From JBJXHG01 sp046160865 (lineage in GTDB: Bacteria; Planctomycetota; UBA1135; GCA-002686595): a DNA stretch of 64,000 bases. The translations under genes were made by a program, and so were the position numbers. The notes beneath the pieces are model-generated. The model was not told the DNA's origin. It worked only from the letters and a program-made list of their open reading frames with translations, and made no database searches. Position 1 is the first letter of the stretch. Each line of letters opens with the position of its first letter. This document shows positions 8,088 to 17,651 of this stretch, in pieces. Location of the stretch: contig JBJXHG010000108.1 of NCBI GenBank assembly GCA_046160865.1, positions 1-64,000 on the forward strand. The letters are read 5' to 3'.

Positions 8088-10664
8088 TCAGCACTGGCTG
8101 AAGCCGCACGAGTAGCACTTCACGCAACCTTCCTCGAAGGCGAGCGCGGACGAGCACGCCGGGCACTTGAGCTTGTACTGCGCGCTGTTGCGCGGCTCCT
8201 TGCTCGACGGGGCCTTCACAGCCGGCGTCGCCTTCGTGGTGTCGGCGGGTGTCGAAGTGCCGAGCAGGAGCGAGTGCAGACCGTGCTCTTGCTTCGCCGC
8301 CATGTAGCGCTTGAGCGCGGTCGCGAGTCCGTCCGCGAGCGACATGATGCGGCCGTCTTGCGTCGGCACCGAGAGACTCGAGCCGATGCCTTCGAGCTGC
8401 TTGACCGCCATCTTCAGGCTGCCGTTCGAGCGCAGCCACAGTGACAAGATGCGGCAGATCGCCTCGAGATCGGAGTTGGCGACGTCGCCACCCTTGCCGA
8501 GCTGCGCGAAGACCTCGCGCTCGCGGCCGGAAATCGGATCGACCGACACCTTCACGTGCATGTTGCCGAACGGCGTCATCTGGCGGATGCGCAGGCAGCT
8601 CATGATCTCCGGCAGCTTGACCGGGTTGAGCTCCTCGTCGCCGGTTTCGGTCTTCTGCATCCGCAGGATCGGAGCTTGCTCCGCGTGCGCCGGATCGTTG
8701 CAGAGCGGCGCGGACGCGCTCGCAGCACCCGGCGCCGCACCGGCCTTCGGTTCGGTCGCACCCGAGTGCTTGAGCGCCATCGGCTGCATCTCGCGGCAAC
8801 CGTCGCGATAGACGGTGACGCCCTTCACGTCCTCTTCGATCGCGAGCTCGAAGATCTGGCGCACGTCCTCGGCCGTCGCTTCGTGCGGGAAGTTGATCGT
8901 CTTCGAGATCGACGAGTCGCAGTGGCGCTGGAACGCGGACTGCATCTTCATGTGCCAGAACGGCGAGATGTCGTGCGCGGTCACGAAGATCTTGCGCGCG
9001 TCGTCCGGGACCTCTTCGCGGTGCTGCAGCGAGCCCTTCTCGACGATGTCGTCGACGAGCTCGTCGGAGAAGAAGCCGCGCTCCTTGGACGTTTGCTCGA
9101 ACACGTAGTTGACCTCGCGCATGATCGTCGGGCGACCGCGGTTGTCCTTCATCACCTGCCGGATGAAGGCGAGGCTGAACATCGGTTCGATGCCGCCCGA
9201 GCAGTTCGCGATGATCGAGATCGTTCCGGTCGGAGCGACCGTCGTCGTATACGAGTTGCGCATCCGGCGGCCGAGCTTCTCCCAGTCGGAGCCTTCCCAC
9301 GCCGGGAAGACACCGCGCTCTTCGGCGAGCATCTCCGACGCGAGGTGCGATTCGTCGTTCAGCACCTTCATGACGCGCTCACCCCACGCGCAACCCTCTT
9401 CCGAGTTGTACGGGATGCCGAGCTTGTAGAGCGCGTCGGCGAAGCCCATCACGCCGAGACCGATGCGCCGCGTCGTCTTCGACATGTTGTCGATCTGCGG
9501 CAGCGGGTAGCGGTTGACCTCGATCACGTTGTCGAGGAAGCGCGTGCAGGTGTGGATGATCGACTTGTATTCGTCCCAGTCGAAGCGTGCGCCGTGGCCG
9601 ATGCCACCTTCGCCCTTCACCAGCGTGCCGAGGTTGATCGAGCCCAGGTTGCACGAGTCGAACGGGTGCAACGGCTGCTCACCGCACGGATTCGTGGCTT
9701 CGATGAGACCGACGTTCTTGATCGGGTTGCGCTCGTTGATGCGGTCGATGAACACGACACCCGGCTCGCCCGTGCGCCACGCGTGCTCGACCATCAGCTG
9801 CCAGACCTCGCCAACCGTCCAGAACTCCTCGGTGTCGCGGCCGTCCGCGCCCCGCCTCTTGAGCTTGCTCCACTGGCGCGTGCGCGGATTCTGGACTTGG
9901 TGGATCGTCTCGGGCTTCGAGCGCAGCTCGTTGATGAAGCGGTTCGTCACCGTCACCGAGATGTTGTAGTTGGTCAACATCCCGAGATTGTCCTTGATGG
10001 TGATGAAGTCGATGATGTCCGGGTGGTCGACGCGCAGGATGCCCATGTTGGCACCGCGGCGGAACGCACCTTGTTGGATCGCGTCGGTCGCCTTCGAGAA
10101 GACTTGGATGAAGGACAGCGGTCCTTCCGTCGTGCCGCCCGACGAGCGCACGATGTCGCCCTGCGGACGTAGGCGCGAGAAGCTGAAGCCCGTGCCGCCG
10201 CCGGCCTTCTGGATCAGCGCGGTCGCCTTGATGGAGTCGAAGATGCCTTCGATCGAGTCCTCGACCGGCAACACGAAGCACGCGGAGAGCATCCCCATCT
10301 CGCGGCCCGCGTTCATCAAGGTCGGACTGTTCGGCATGAACTGGCGCCGCGCCATCAAGCCGTAGAACTCGCGCGACACGGCGAGCGCGCGCTCCGCGCT
10401 TCCGCCCGGGAACGACATCTCGGCCTTGGCGATGTGCGCCGCGACGCGCCAGAACAGCTCGCGCGGCGTCTCGCAAACCGTGCCCGCGCTCAGGTCCTTC
10501 TTGAGGTAGCGCCTCTCGAGCACAGTGACCGCGTTCTCCGTCAGCTGCGGATCGATCAGATCCTGCGGCGGCGCGAGTGCTTCGAGCTCGGCGAGAGCGT
10601 CCACGGCGTTACGAGGTTCGACCGGACGGCTGGTCCTGATGGGCGAGGGCGCGATGGGATTCAC
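8088..10664 (-). CDS. nrdJ: Class II (cobalamin-dependent) ribonucleotide reductase NrdJ
   Basis: NrdJ reduces ribonucleotides to deoxyribonucleotides with adenosylcobalamin as radical source, so no oxygen or second subunit is needed. Typical segments are visible: GGGTGFSFSRLRPQGD, NPCGEQPLHPFDSCNLGSIN and VAPTGTISIIANCSGG. The C-terminus ends in a zinc-ribbon-like tail (CPAC, then CYSCGFSQC) that also holds the terminal cysteines for re-reduction. I place the start at a GTG at 10664, giving 858 residues; an in-frame GTG at 10751 would add 29 residues of unclear quality. It is the only ribonucleotide reductase in the window. DnaA-box-like sequences lie upstream at 10906-10930. Confidence 0.93.
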   Translation of the reverse strand: MNPIAPSPIRTSRPVEPRNAVDALAELEALAPPQDLIDPQLTENAVTVLERRYLKKDLSAGTVCETPRELFWRVAAHIAKAEMSFPGGSAERALAVSREFYGLMARRQFMPNSPTLMNAGREMGMLSACFVLPVEDSIEGIFDSIKATALIQKAGGGTGFSFSRLRPQGDIVRSSGGTTEGPLSFIQVFSKATDAIQQGAFRRGANMGILRVDHPDIIDFITIKDNLGMLTNYNISVTVTNRFINELRSKPETIHQVQNPRTRQWSKLKRRGADGRDTEEFWTVGEVWQLMVEHAWRTGEPGVVFIDRINERNPIKNVGLIEATNPCGEQPLHPFDSCNLGSINLGTLVKGEGGIGHGARFDWDEYKSIIHTCTRFLDNVIEVNRYPLPQIDNMSKTTRRIGLGVMGFADALYKLGIPYNSEEGCAWGERVMKVLNDESHLASEMLAEERGVFPAWEGSDWEKLGRRMRNSYTTTVAPTGTISIIANCSGGIEPMFSLAFIRQVMKDNRGRPTIMREVNYVFEQTSKERGFFSDELVDDIVEKGSLQHREEVPDDARKIFVTAHDISPFWHMKMQSAFQRHCDSSISKTINFPHEATAEDVRQIFELAIEEDVKGVTVYRDGCREMQPMALKHSGATEPKAGAAPGAASASAPLCNDPAHAEQAPILRMQKTETGDEELNPVKLPEIMSCLRIRQMTPFGNMHVKVSVDPISGREREVFAQLGKGGDVANSDLEAICRILSLWLRSNGSLKMAVKQLEGIGSSLSVPTQDGRIMSLADGLATALKRYMAAKQEHGLHSLLLGTSTPADTTKATPAVKAPSSKEPRNSAQYKLKCPACSSALAFEEGCVKCYSCGFSQC

Positions 10665-10905
10665 GAGAAGGATTCCAAGACGAGGTCTTTGGGGACATAC
10701 CACGAGCGATGCACCCGCAACGAGTCTCGAGACAGGCCGCAAGCCGTCCACCCTCGCCCATGAAAACCACGCGCGGACAAAGGGTTGGAGGCTCGTTCGA
10801 GTGCCCGTGACACGGCCGCGAGCGCGACCGGCGACGGGGGGCCGAAGCTAGCGCTGCGTCGACGAGCCGTTCCAGAATAAACACCGGGCCTCTAGCACTA
10901 CAGGT

Positions 10906-10930
10906 TGTGGATCCAAGGTTTATGTCCACA
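10906..10930. promoter_or_regulatory. Pair of DnaA-box-like sites upstream of nrdJ
   Basis: TGTGGATCC (10906-10914) and ATGTCCACA (10922-10930) form a loose inverted pair. Each matches seven of nine bases of the DnaA box TTATCCACA. They lie in a noticeably AT-richer stretch in the 301-bp gap (10665-10965) between murJ and nrdJ, about 240-265 bases before the nrdJ start. DnaA control of ribonucleotide reductase genes is known in other bacteria; here it is only suggested. The rest of the gap holds no gene that I can support. Confidence 0.3.
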
Positions 10931-10965
10931 CCACAAATTGCGGAGCGGTGGGCCTCCGGCACACC

Positions 10966-12666
10966 TCACGCCCGCGGGCGGCGCAACCGCCCGATGAGGT
11001 GGTGCCACTCCGGGATCCTAAGTCCATGTGAAACAAGGGCGTAGACGCTGATGCACAGCGCGATCGCGGCCAGCAGTGCAAGCGCGCGATGGGGTCCCCC
11101 GGCGTACAACGCGAAGTCGTATGTGCCGCGCGCGACGAGACCGGCCACCAGCGCGGCCGCCGTGATCGCGACGAGCCGGCGCAGCAGGTTCCTCTCCCCC
11201 TGCGGGAGCCCGAGTCGCCGCCGCAAGCCAGGCCAAAGGAGCGCGAGGTTCCCGCAGGCCGTCAACGCCGTCGCGAGCGCGACTCCGCCGACGTCCATTC
11301 CGAAGCCGGCGACGAGGACCACGTTCAAAACGACGTTCGACACGAGCATCAAGATCGAGATCCGCACCGGCGTCTTGAAGTCGCCGAGCGCGTAGAACGT
11401 GCGCGCGACGAGGCCGGCCGCACCTGCGGGCAAGATCGCGAGTGTCAGGAACCGCAACGCGGAGCCGCCGCGCACCACGCCCTCGGGGCCGAACGCACCG
11501 TGCTCGAAGCACACGGACACGACCGGCTCGGCGAAGAGCAAGAGCCCGATCGTCGCGGGGATCGCGACGAACGCGATCGCGAGGTGCGTGCGGTCGTGGA
11601 GCGCGCGTACCTCGCGCAGCGCGCGCTGCTGTCCGAGCGCGGTGAGCGCGGGGAAGACCGCGCTCGTCGCCGCGATCGACACGAGCGACATCGGGAACTG
11701 CTGGATGCGCGTCGCGTAGTAGAGCGCCGTAGGTCCGCCGTTCGGGAGCAAGCTCACGGCCATGAACCCGTCGACCATCACGTTGACTTGGTAGACGGCG
11801 GCTCCCATCGCGAGCGGCGCGGACGTCTTGAGCACCATCCAAACGTGTTCGTTCGACGCGACGAGCGCGTCGCCCGGCACGCTCTTCGGCCGGGAGAGCA
11901 ACCCCTTGGCCTTCAGCGCCGGCAGTTGCACGAGCACGAGGATCAAGCCCGCTCCGAGCACGAACCACGCGAGCCAGCGCGTCATCTGCATTTGCCGCTG
12001 CCACTCCTGCGCATCGCCGACTCCGGGGGCACGCGACCAGCCGAACTCGCGCGCGACGATGAACAGCGCGGTGATCCACCACAGGTTCATCACGACGGGC
12101 GCCAAGCTCGGGCTGACGAAGTGACCACGCACGTTCAACGCACCCGACGCGACCGCGGACAGGCACACGAACACGACGAACGGCATCATCCGCACCGTCA
12201 GCTCACGCACCTCGGCTGGATGATCACCGAGCCACGCGAAGCCGGTGATCGGCATCGCGTCGGGCATGAAGTGCACCGCGATCATCACGACCGCGCACAG
12301 CCCGACGAGGATCCACGACACGACGCGCACGATCGCATGGAAGAGTGCGCGACCCGCTTCCAGGCCTTGCTGCGCGTCGGCGCGCGTGATCGCCGTCTGC
12401 AACGACGTCGACATCGCGCCTTCGCCGAGCAGGCTTCGGAACAGGTTCGGTACACGCCACGCCGTCACGAACGCGTCGTTGATCGGCGACGCGTGGCCGA
12501 AGATCGACGCGGCCAGACTCTCGCGCACGAACCCGATGATCCGGCTCATCAAAGTGAGCACGGAGATCAACGCCGTGCGCCGCACGAGTCGCCCGTGCCG
12601 TCCCACGACGTCGACCGGCGCAATCGGCGACGCCGCGGGCGGAGCAGGCGAATCCGCGGCGCTCAC
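10966..12666 (-). CDS. murJ: Lipid II flippase MurJ
   Basis: MurJ moves lipid II across the inner membrane for peptidoglycan synthesis. The 566-residue protein has about 14 hydrophobic segments. It also has the family's early signature, a SRIIGFVRE segment followed by FGHASPINDAFVTAWRVPNLFRSLLGEGA. The start is a GTG at 12666, seven bases after the yqeY stop, so it is the last gene of a gyrA-yqeY-murJ unit. The first 25 residues are a Pro/Ala-rich cytoplasmic leader. The product fits a walled Gram-negative cell. Confidence 0.92.
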   Translation of the reverse strand: MSAADSPAPPAASPIAPVDVVGRHGRLVRRTALISVLTLMSRIIGFVRESLAASIFGHASPINDAFVTAWRVPNLFRSLLGEGAMSTSLQTAITRADAQQGLEAGRALFHAIVRVVSWILVGLCAVVMIAVHFMPDAMPITGFAWLGDHPAEVRELTVRMMPFVVFVCLSAVASGALNVRGHFVSPSLAPVVMNLWWITALFIVAREFGWSRAPGVGDAQEWQRQMQMTRWLAWFVLGAGLILVLVQLPALKAKGLLSRPKSVPGDALVASNEHVWMVLKTSAPLAMGAAVYQVNVMVDGFMAVSLLPNGGPTALYYATRIQQFPMSLVSIAATSAVFPALTALGQQRALREVRALHDRTHLAIAFVAIPATIGLLLFAEPVVSVCFEHGAFGPEGVVRGGSALRFLTLAILPAGAAGLVARTFYALGDFKTPVRISILMLVSNVVLNVVLVAGFGMDVGGVALATALTACGNLALLWPGLRRRLGLPQGERNLLRRLVAITAAALVAGLVARGTYDFALYAGGPHRALALLAAIALCISVYALVSHGLRIPEWHHLIGRLRRPRA

Positions 12667-12673
12667 AGAGGGC

Positions 12674-13120
12674 TCAGGCGAGCATCTCGCTCAGGATGCG
12701 CTGCGCGGTCTTGCCATCGACTTGGCCTTTGTGGCGAGCCATCAGCGCCTTCATCAGCGCGCCGAGATCCTTCTTCGACGAGACGTTGAGCTCCTTCATC
12801 AACGATTGCACCGACGCGCGCACATCGCTCTCCGAGAGCTGCTTCGGCAAGTAGTTCATCAGCACGGCGAGCTGCGCACGCTCGCTCGTCTCGAGGTCGG
12901 AGCGGCCCGCCTTGACGGCCTGCTCGATGCCCTCCTGGCGCACCTTCACGGCCTTCTGCACGACGGCGAGCTCTTCTTCGGGCGAGAGCTCTTCCTTGCC
13001 GCCATCGATCGCAATCCGCTTCATCTCGGAGAGCACCATGCGCAGTGTGTCGCGAGCGACATCGTTGCGATCGCGCATGGCTTGCTTGACGTCGGCTTCG
13101 ACCTGGGTTCGCAGCGGCAT
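12674..13120 (-). CDS. yqeY: GatB/YqeY domain protein
   Basis: This 148-residue protein matches the YqeY family in size and layout: MPLRTQVEADVKQAMRDRN at the start, an ELSPEEELAVVQKAVK helix pair, and a C-terminal domain resembling the tRNA-binding tail of GatB. YqeY proteins are often linked to translation or tRNA handling, but their exact role is not established. It lies between gyrA (60-base gap) and murJ (7-base gap) on the same strand. Confidence 0.9.
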   Translation of the reverse strand: MPLRTQVEADVKQAMRDRNDVARDTLRMVLSEMKRIAIDGGKEELSPEEELAVVQKAVKVRQEGIEQAVKAGRSDLETSERAQLAVLMNYLPKQLSESDVRASVQSLMKELNVSSKKDLGALMKALMARHKGQVDGKTAQRILSEMLA

Positions 13121-13180
13121 GTTCGGTCCTCTCGCGTCGCGCTGACGCGCGCCGTCCGTCGACGGCGCGCGAGCGTGCGC

Positions 13181-15782
13181 TCACTCCTGCGGTTCCGGCC
13201 CTTCCGGCTCCATCGGCTCGATCGTGTCGTCGCCTGCGTCCTCGTCGTCGCCCGCAGTCGCCGCGCTGCTCGCGGCCACGCGCTCGGGTCGCGCCTCGGT
13301 CGCGTAGCGCTCGAGATCCTGCTCGGAGACGACTTCGAGCGCGACGAGGCGGTCGCCTTCCTTCAGGTTGACGAGCCGCACGCCTTGCGTGTTGCGGCCG
13401 ATCGAGCTGATGTCGGCGACGGGCGTGCGGATGAGCATCCCCGTCTGCGTGATGAACAAGATGTCGTCGCCGTCGTTCGCGAGCCGCACACCGATGACGC
13501 CGCCGTTGCGGCCTTCGGTCTTGATGTCGATGACGCCCTGACCGCCACGACCTTTGATCGGATACTCCGCGACGAGCGTGCGCTTGCCGTAGCCCATCTC
13601 GGTGCCGGTCACGAGCGCGGACTGATCGCCGGTCGCGACGACGACGCCGACGACGCGGTCGTCGCCGAGCAGTCGAATGCCGCGCACGCCGTAGCTCGTG
13701 CGGCCCATCTCGCGCGCCGCCTGCTCGTCGAAGCGGATCGCTTGGCCGTCGCGCGTGCAGAGCAAGATCGTGTCACCCGGCTTCGTGAGCGTGACGCCGA
13801 CGACGGAGTCGCCTTCGTCCAGCAGGATCGCGCGGATGCCGCCCTTCTTCGGACGCGAGTATTTCTCGAGCTTCGTCTTCTTGACCGTGCCGCCCTTCGT
13901 CGCGAAGAACACGCACGACTCCGAATCGAACTCGCGCACGCGCAGGACGTTCGTGATCTCCTCGCCCTGCTCGAGCGGGAGCAGGTTCGTCATCGCGCGT
14001 CCTTTGCTCGTGCGGCTCGCTTCCGGCAGCTGATACACCTTCAACCAATACACTTGGCCGAGATTCGAGAAGCACAAGAGACTGTCGTGCGTGCCGGCAG
14101 CGAACAGCGACTTGAGTGCGTCGCCTTCCTTCGCCTCCGAGCCCTTGATGCCGCGGCCGCCGCGCCCTTGCGCGCGATACGTTTCGAGCGACACGCGCTT
14201 GATGTAGCCGTCTTGCGAGACGGTGACGACCATCATCTCCTCGGTGATGAGGGACTCGACGTCGAAGCCGCCTTCGATCTCGATGTCCGAGATCTCGGTC
14301 CGGCGATCGTCGCCGTACTTCGACTCGATGTCGTCCAAGTCTTCGCGGATGATCGCGACCACGCGCGAATCGCTGCTCAGGATGTCGTTCAAGTCCGCGA
14401 TCTCGGCCACGAGCGCGGCGAACTCTTGCTCGAGCTTGTCGCGTTCCAGCCCGGTCAAGCTGCCGAGCCGCATGTCGACGATCGCTTGCGACTGGCGCGG
14501 CGACAGCCCGAACGCCGCGGCCAGCTTGTCCTTCGCGTCGTCGCGGTTGGAGCTCGCGCGGATGATGCGCACGACCTCGTCGATGTTGTCGACCGCGATG
14601 CGCAGACCTTCGACGATGTGCTTGCGCTCTTCGGCCTTGCGCAGTCGGAACAGCGTGCGCCGACGGATGACGATGCGACGGTGCTTGATGTAGCTGTCGA
14701 GCAGACCGCGCAGGTTGAGCGTGCGCGGCTGACGCCCGTCGATCGCCAGATTGATGATGCTGACGGTCTGCTGCAGCGGCGTGTACTGGAAGAGCTGGTT
14801 GACGATGACTTGCGCGTCCTCGCCTTTCTTCAGCTCGATGACGAGACGCAGACCGTCGCGGTCGGACTCGTCACGCACGTCGGAGATGCCGGTGATGCGA
14901 CCGTCCTTCACGACCTCGACGATCTTCTCGATGATCGCGGTCTTGCGGACTTGGAACGGGATCTCCGTGATGACGAGCTGCTGCTTCGTGCGCAACTCTT
15001 CGACCGCGTACTTCGCGCGCAGGCGCAGGAGACCGCGTCCGGTCGCGTACGCCTGCACGATTCCGCTGCGGCCCATGACGATCCCGCCGGTCGGGAAATC
15101 CGGGCCTTTGACGATCTCGCACAGCTCCGGGATCGTGACGCGCGGGTTGTCGAGCACGAGCCGCAGCGCGCCGCAAATCTCGCGCAGGTTGTGCGGCGGA
15201 AGGCTCGTCGCCATGCCGACGGCGATCCCGTCGGAGCCGTTGCACAAGAGGTTCGGGAAGCGGCCGGGCAACACGGTCGGTTGCATCCGGCTCTCGTCGT
15301 AGTTCGGCTCGAAGTCGACCGTGTCCTCGTCGAGATCGGCCATCATCTCCACGGCGGTGCCGGCCATGCGCGCTTCCGTGTAGCGCATGGCCGCCGGCGG
15401 ATCGCCGTCGATCGAGCCGAAGTTGCCCCTGCCCGTCGATGAGCGGATAGCGCAACGAGAAGTCCTGCGCCATGCGCACGAGCGTCGGATAGATCACCGC
15501 TTCGCCGTGCGGGTGATAGTTACCCGACGTGTCGCCGGCGATCTTCGCGCACTTCCTGTACTTGGCGCGCGGCGACAAGTTCAGGTCGTTCATCGCGACC
15601 AAGATCCGTCGCTGCGACGGCTTGAATCCGTCGCGCACGTCCGGCAGCGCACGCGAGTGGATGACGGAGAGCGCGTACGTGAGATACGACTCCTTCATCT
15701 CGCGCTCGATCATGCGCGGAGTGATACGCCCGATCGGCGGAGAGGGCGGCGCGGGCGGAGCTGTTTGATCCGTGTCGGTCAT
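13181..15782 (-). CDS. gyrA: DNA gyrase subunit A, interrupted by a one-base frameshift
   Basis: GyrA cuts and rejoins DNA in the gyrase tetramer. The N-terminus (start 15782) has RMIEREMKESYLTYALSVI, ALPDVRDGFKPSQRR and the HPHGEA segment. Reading proceeds to LIDGQGQ and then slips: the plus strand has CCCC at 15426-15429 where CCC would give the expected GQGNFGSIDGDPPAA. Past this point the frame is intact through the catalytic AAMRYTEARM tyrosine, the tower and coiled-coil region and the beta-pinwheel, with a GyrA-box-like QGRGGRG segment. The acidic tail ends at 13181. Because gyrA is essential, a sequencing or assembly error in the homopolymer is most likely. It heads a gyrA-yqeY-murJ unit. 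Confidence 0.9.
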
Positions 15783-15809
15783 GCCAAGGCTTCGAAGGTC
15801 GAAATGAGG

Positions 15810-16967
15810 TCAGCGGACGCGCGCGCGGGCGCGGTCGCCCGCGTACGTGGCGGACGAAGAATCGAGCGGTGCGGCGACGTCGCAGCGTGGCGCCGGCTCG
15901 GTGCGCAGCGCGCGCAACGCGAGCGCGGCGAAGGGCTCGCGGCCGTGTTCGGTGAAGAGATCGCCGACTAGCGCGTGCGAAACGAGCTCGAGGTACTGAC
16001 TCTCGAGTCGCACGCCGGCGGGAGCATCGTCCCACAGGAGCCACGGCGCGCGTTCGGGCCACGCAGGGATCGCCGCATCGCCGCCGGGCACCAGCTTGTC
16101 GCTCGTCGCGAGCAACGCAGCCGGAACGTCGCGGCGCTCGCACTCCTCGAGCAACGTGTTCGTTCCGGCGCGGCCGAGAAAGCCGGCAACGCCGAGCGAT
16201 TCCGTCGAGAGCCACACGCGGTCGGCGCTCGGCACACGCGCGACGAGCGCGGCGTCGTAGCAGAGCGTGACCGGAATGCCCTGCGAGACGAGGCGCCGAG
16301 CCATGCGGCGACCTTCGAGGTGCGGGAGCGACTCGCCGATCACGGCCGACGGCTGCTTGCCGCGACGCCAGGCCTCGACCAGCGCGAGCGCGAGCGTCTC
16401 GGAGTAGCCGTCGAGCAGCACGACCTCGCCGGACTCGAGCGTGGCGGCCGCCGCGCTCGCGCAGTCCTCGCGGCGCGGCAGACGCCGAGCAGGCGACGAG
16501 GGCTCACCGTTCCATTCCGCGTTGCATTCTTCGAGCCCCGCGACACCGGTCGGATCCCAGATCCACAGGCCGAGCTCCTCGGCGAGCACGATGCGCGGTT
16601 CCGGCAAGCTGCGATTGCGCCCGTGATGGAAGGCGCGTCGCAGCGAGTCGATCCAGAGCGCGACCGTGCCGCGCCATTCCTGCTCGACGAGAAACGGCGC
16701 GAGCTCCGCTTCGAGCGCGCTGCCCGCGGCATCCCAAGTCCACTCGTCGCCCGTCTCGAGCACCCACTCGCGCAGCGCTTCGGACGTCTCGATCACGAGA
16801 TCGCGCGACGTGGACCGCCGGTCGCTGCCTAGGTCGCGCAGAGTCGCGCGCAGCCGTTGATCGAAGGCTTCGCCGGGATCGAAGGCTTCGCCGGGATCGA
16901 GGGCTTCGCGGGGTGTCGCCTTGCCGTCGGCCGGCGCCCCAGGGTGCAGTCGTTCGTTCTGTGGCAT
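15810..16967 (-). CDS. eIF2B alpha/beta/delta-like (ISOCOT fold) protein
   Basis: The C-terminal half resembles the eIF2B-alpha / methylthioribose-1-phosphate isomerase fold. A VVLLDGYSETLALAL strand-helix is followed by PHLEGRRMARRLVSQGIPVTL and then VWLSTESLGVAGFLGRAGT, matching the family's E-G, GIPVT and G-GT landmarks. The canonical aspartate of VGAD is replaced by STES here, so isomerase activity is doubtful. The N-terminal region includes the repeated DPGEAF units and is probably disordered. I chose the ATG at 16967, giving 385 residues. The function is unknown; a sugar-phosphate isomerase or a regulatory relative is possible. It lies 27 bases upstream of nothing shared, just beyond gyrA on the same strand. 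Confidence 0.55.
   Translation of the reverse strand: MPQNERLHPGAPADGKATPREALDPGEAFDPGEAFDQRLRATLRDLGSDRRSTSRDLVIETSEALREWVLETGDEWTWDAAGSALEAELAPFLVEQEWRGTVALWIDSLRRAFHHGRNRSLPEPRIVLAEELGLWIWDPTGVAGLEECNAEWNGEPSSPARRLPRREDCASAAAATLESGEVVLLDGYSETLALALVEAWRRGKQPSAVIGESLPHLEGRRMARRLVSQGIPVTLCYDAALVARVPSADRVWLSTESLGVAGFLGRAGTNTLLEECERRDVPAALLATSDKLVPGGDAAIPAWPERAPWLLWDDAPAGVRLESQYLELVSHALVGDLFTEHGREPFAALALRALRTEPAPRCDVAAPLDSSSATYAGDRARARVR
16861..16914. repeat. 18-bp tandem repeat, three units
   Basis: Three 18-base units occur at 16861-16878, 16879-16896 and 16897-16914. The first two are identical and the third has three changes. On the minus strand they encode DPGEAF repeats in the N-terminal region of the eIF2B-like protein. 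Such in-frame repeats can vary in copy number between strains. Confidence 0.85.
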
Positions 16968-17145
16968 GCGCCGCGGACCGCTGCAGAGCGGGCTGATTGG
17001 CCCGCAGCCGGCGGGCCTCACGAGCGCGCGATTATCACTGCCGATTGACGTCGAATCTAGATCGCTTCCCCTATTAAATACGCCGCGCTTCGAGCGTCGA
17101 TACCGGCGCCCGAACGTTCGTCGTCCGCTACCCCGGAACTCCGCT

Positions 17146-17628
17146 ATGCCTGCCTCGGAAACCAGCACGATCGCGCGCGCGCTCGGGCGCATTCCCTCCG
17201 GTCTATTCGTCGTCACGACGCTGAACGAGCGCGAGCCCGAGGGCTTCGTCGGCTCGTTCCTCATGCAGATGGGATTCGAGCCGCCGACCGTGTGCATGGC
17301 CGTCGGCCGGACGCGTCCGCATCTCGAGTACTTGCGGCGCTCGGGCCACTTCGCGGTGACGATCCTCGACAAGTCGTCGTCGGGGTTGATGGCGCCCTTC
17401 TTCAAGAAATCGCCAGATGGCAAGTCACCGTTCGACGGTCAGAGCGTCCTCTCGACGCCAGTGGGCTCACCGGTGCTCGCCGAGGGGCTCGCGTGGCTCG
17501 CTTGTCGCGTCATCGGCGAGCACGCGGCTGGCGACCATGTGGCGGTCTTTGGCGAGGTCGTCGACGGCGCACTGCTGCGCGAGGGCGACCCGACGGTCCA
17601 TCTGCGCAAGAACGGATTGAGCTACTGA
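17146..17628 (+). CDS. Flavin reductase-like, FMN-binding domain protein
   Basis: This 160-residue protein matches the flavin reductase-like (split-barrel) family. It opens with IARALGRIPSGLFVVTT, continues with GFVGSFLMQMGFEPPTVCMAVG, HFAVTIL and the late LACRVIGEHAAGDHVAVFGEVVDG. Such proteins bind FMN and either reduce flavin for a partner oxygenase or act in diflavin-like proteins. I chose the ATG at 17146; longer in-frame starts would read through low-quality sequence. The upstream gap with the divergent eIF2B-like gene contains AT-rich CTATTAAATACG, a possible promoter. Confidence 0.82.
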   Translation: MPASETSTIARALGRIPSGLFVVTTLNEREPEGFVGSFLMQMGFEPPTVCMAVGRTRPHLEYLRRSGHFAVTILDKSSSGLMAPFFKKSPDGKSPFDGQSVLSTPVGSPVLAEGLAWLACRVIGEHAAGDHVAVFGEVVDGALLREGDPTVHLRKNGLSY

Positions 17629-17651
17629 CCGCCGCGCACGCGGCGTTTGGT

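Noticed and set aside
7906..8115. Short plus-strand open frame over the family A element
   Set aside because: It lies almost wholly in the inverted repeat, recurs only as part of the repeat copy at 35085-35330 and runs into nrdJ's end.
10880..10915. NrdR-box-like palindrome upstream of nrdJ
   Set aside because: One weak half-match to the CWA-N4-TWG pattern was found, but no second box at the usual helical spacing.
13181..15782. Programmed frameshift in gyrA
   Set aside because: No slippery heptamer or downstream structure was evident and gyrA is not known for it; a homopolymer error is simpler.
16861..16914. CRISPR-like repeat array
   Set aside because: The 18-bp units are directly adjacent without spacers and are in frame inside a coding gene.
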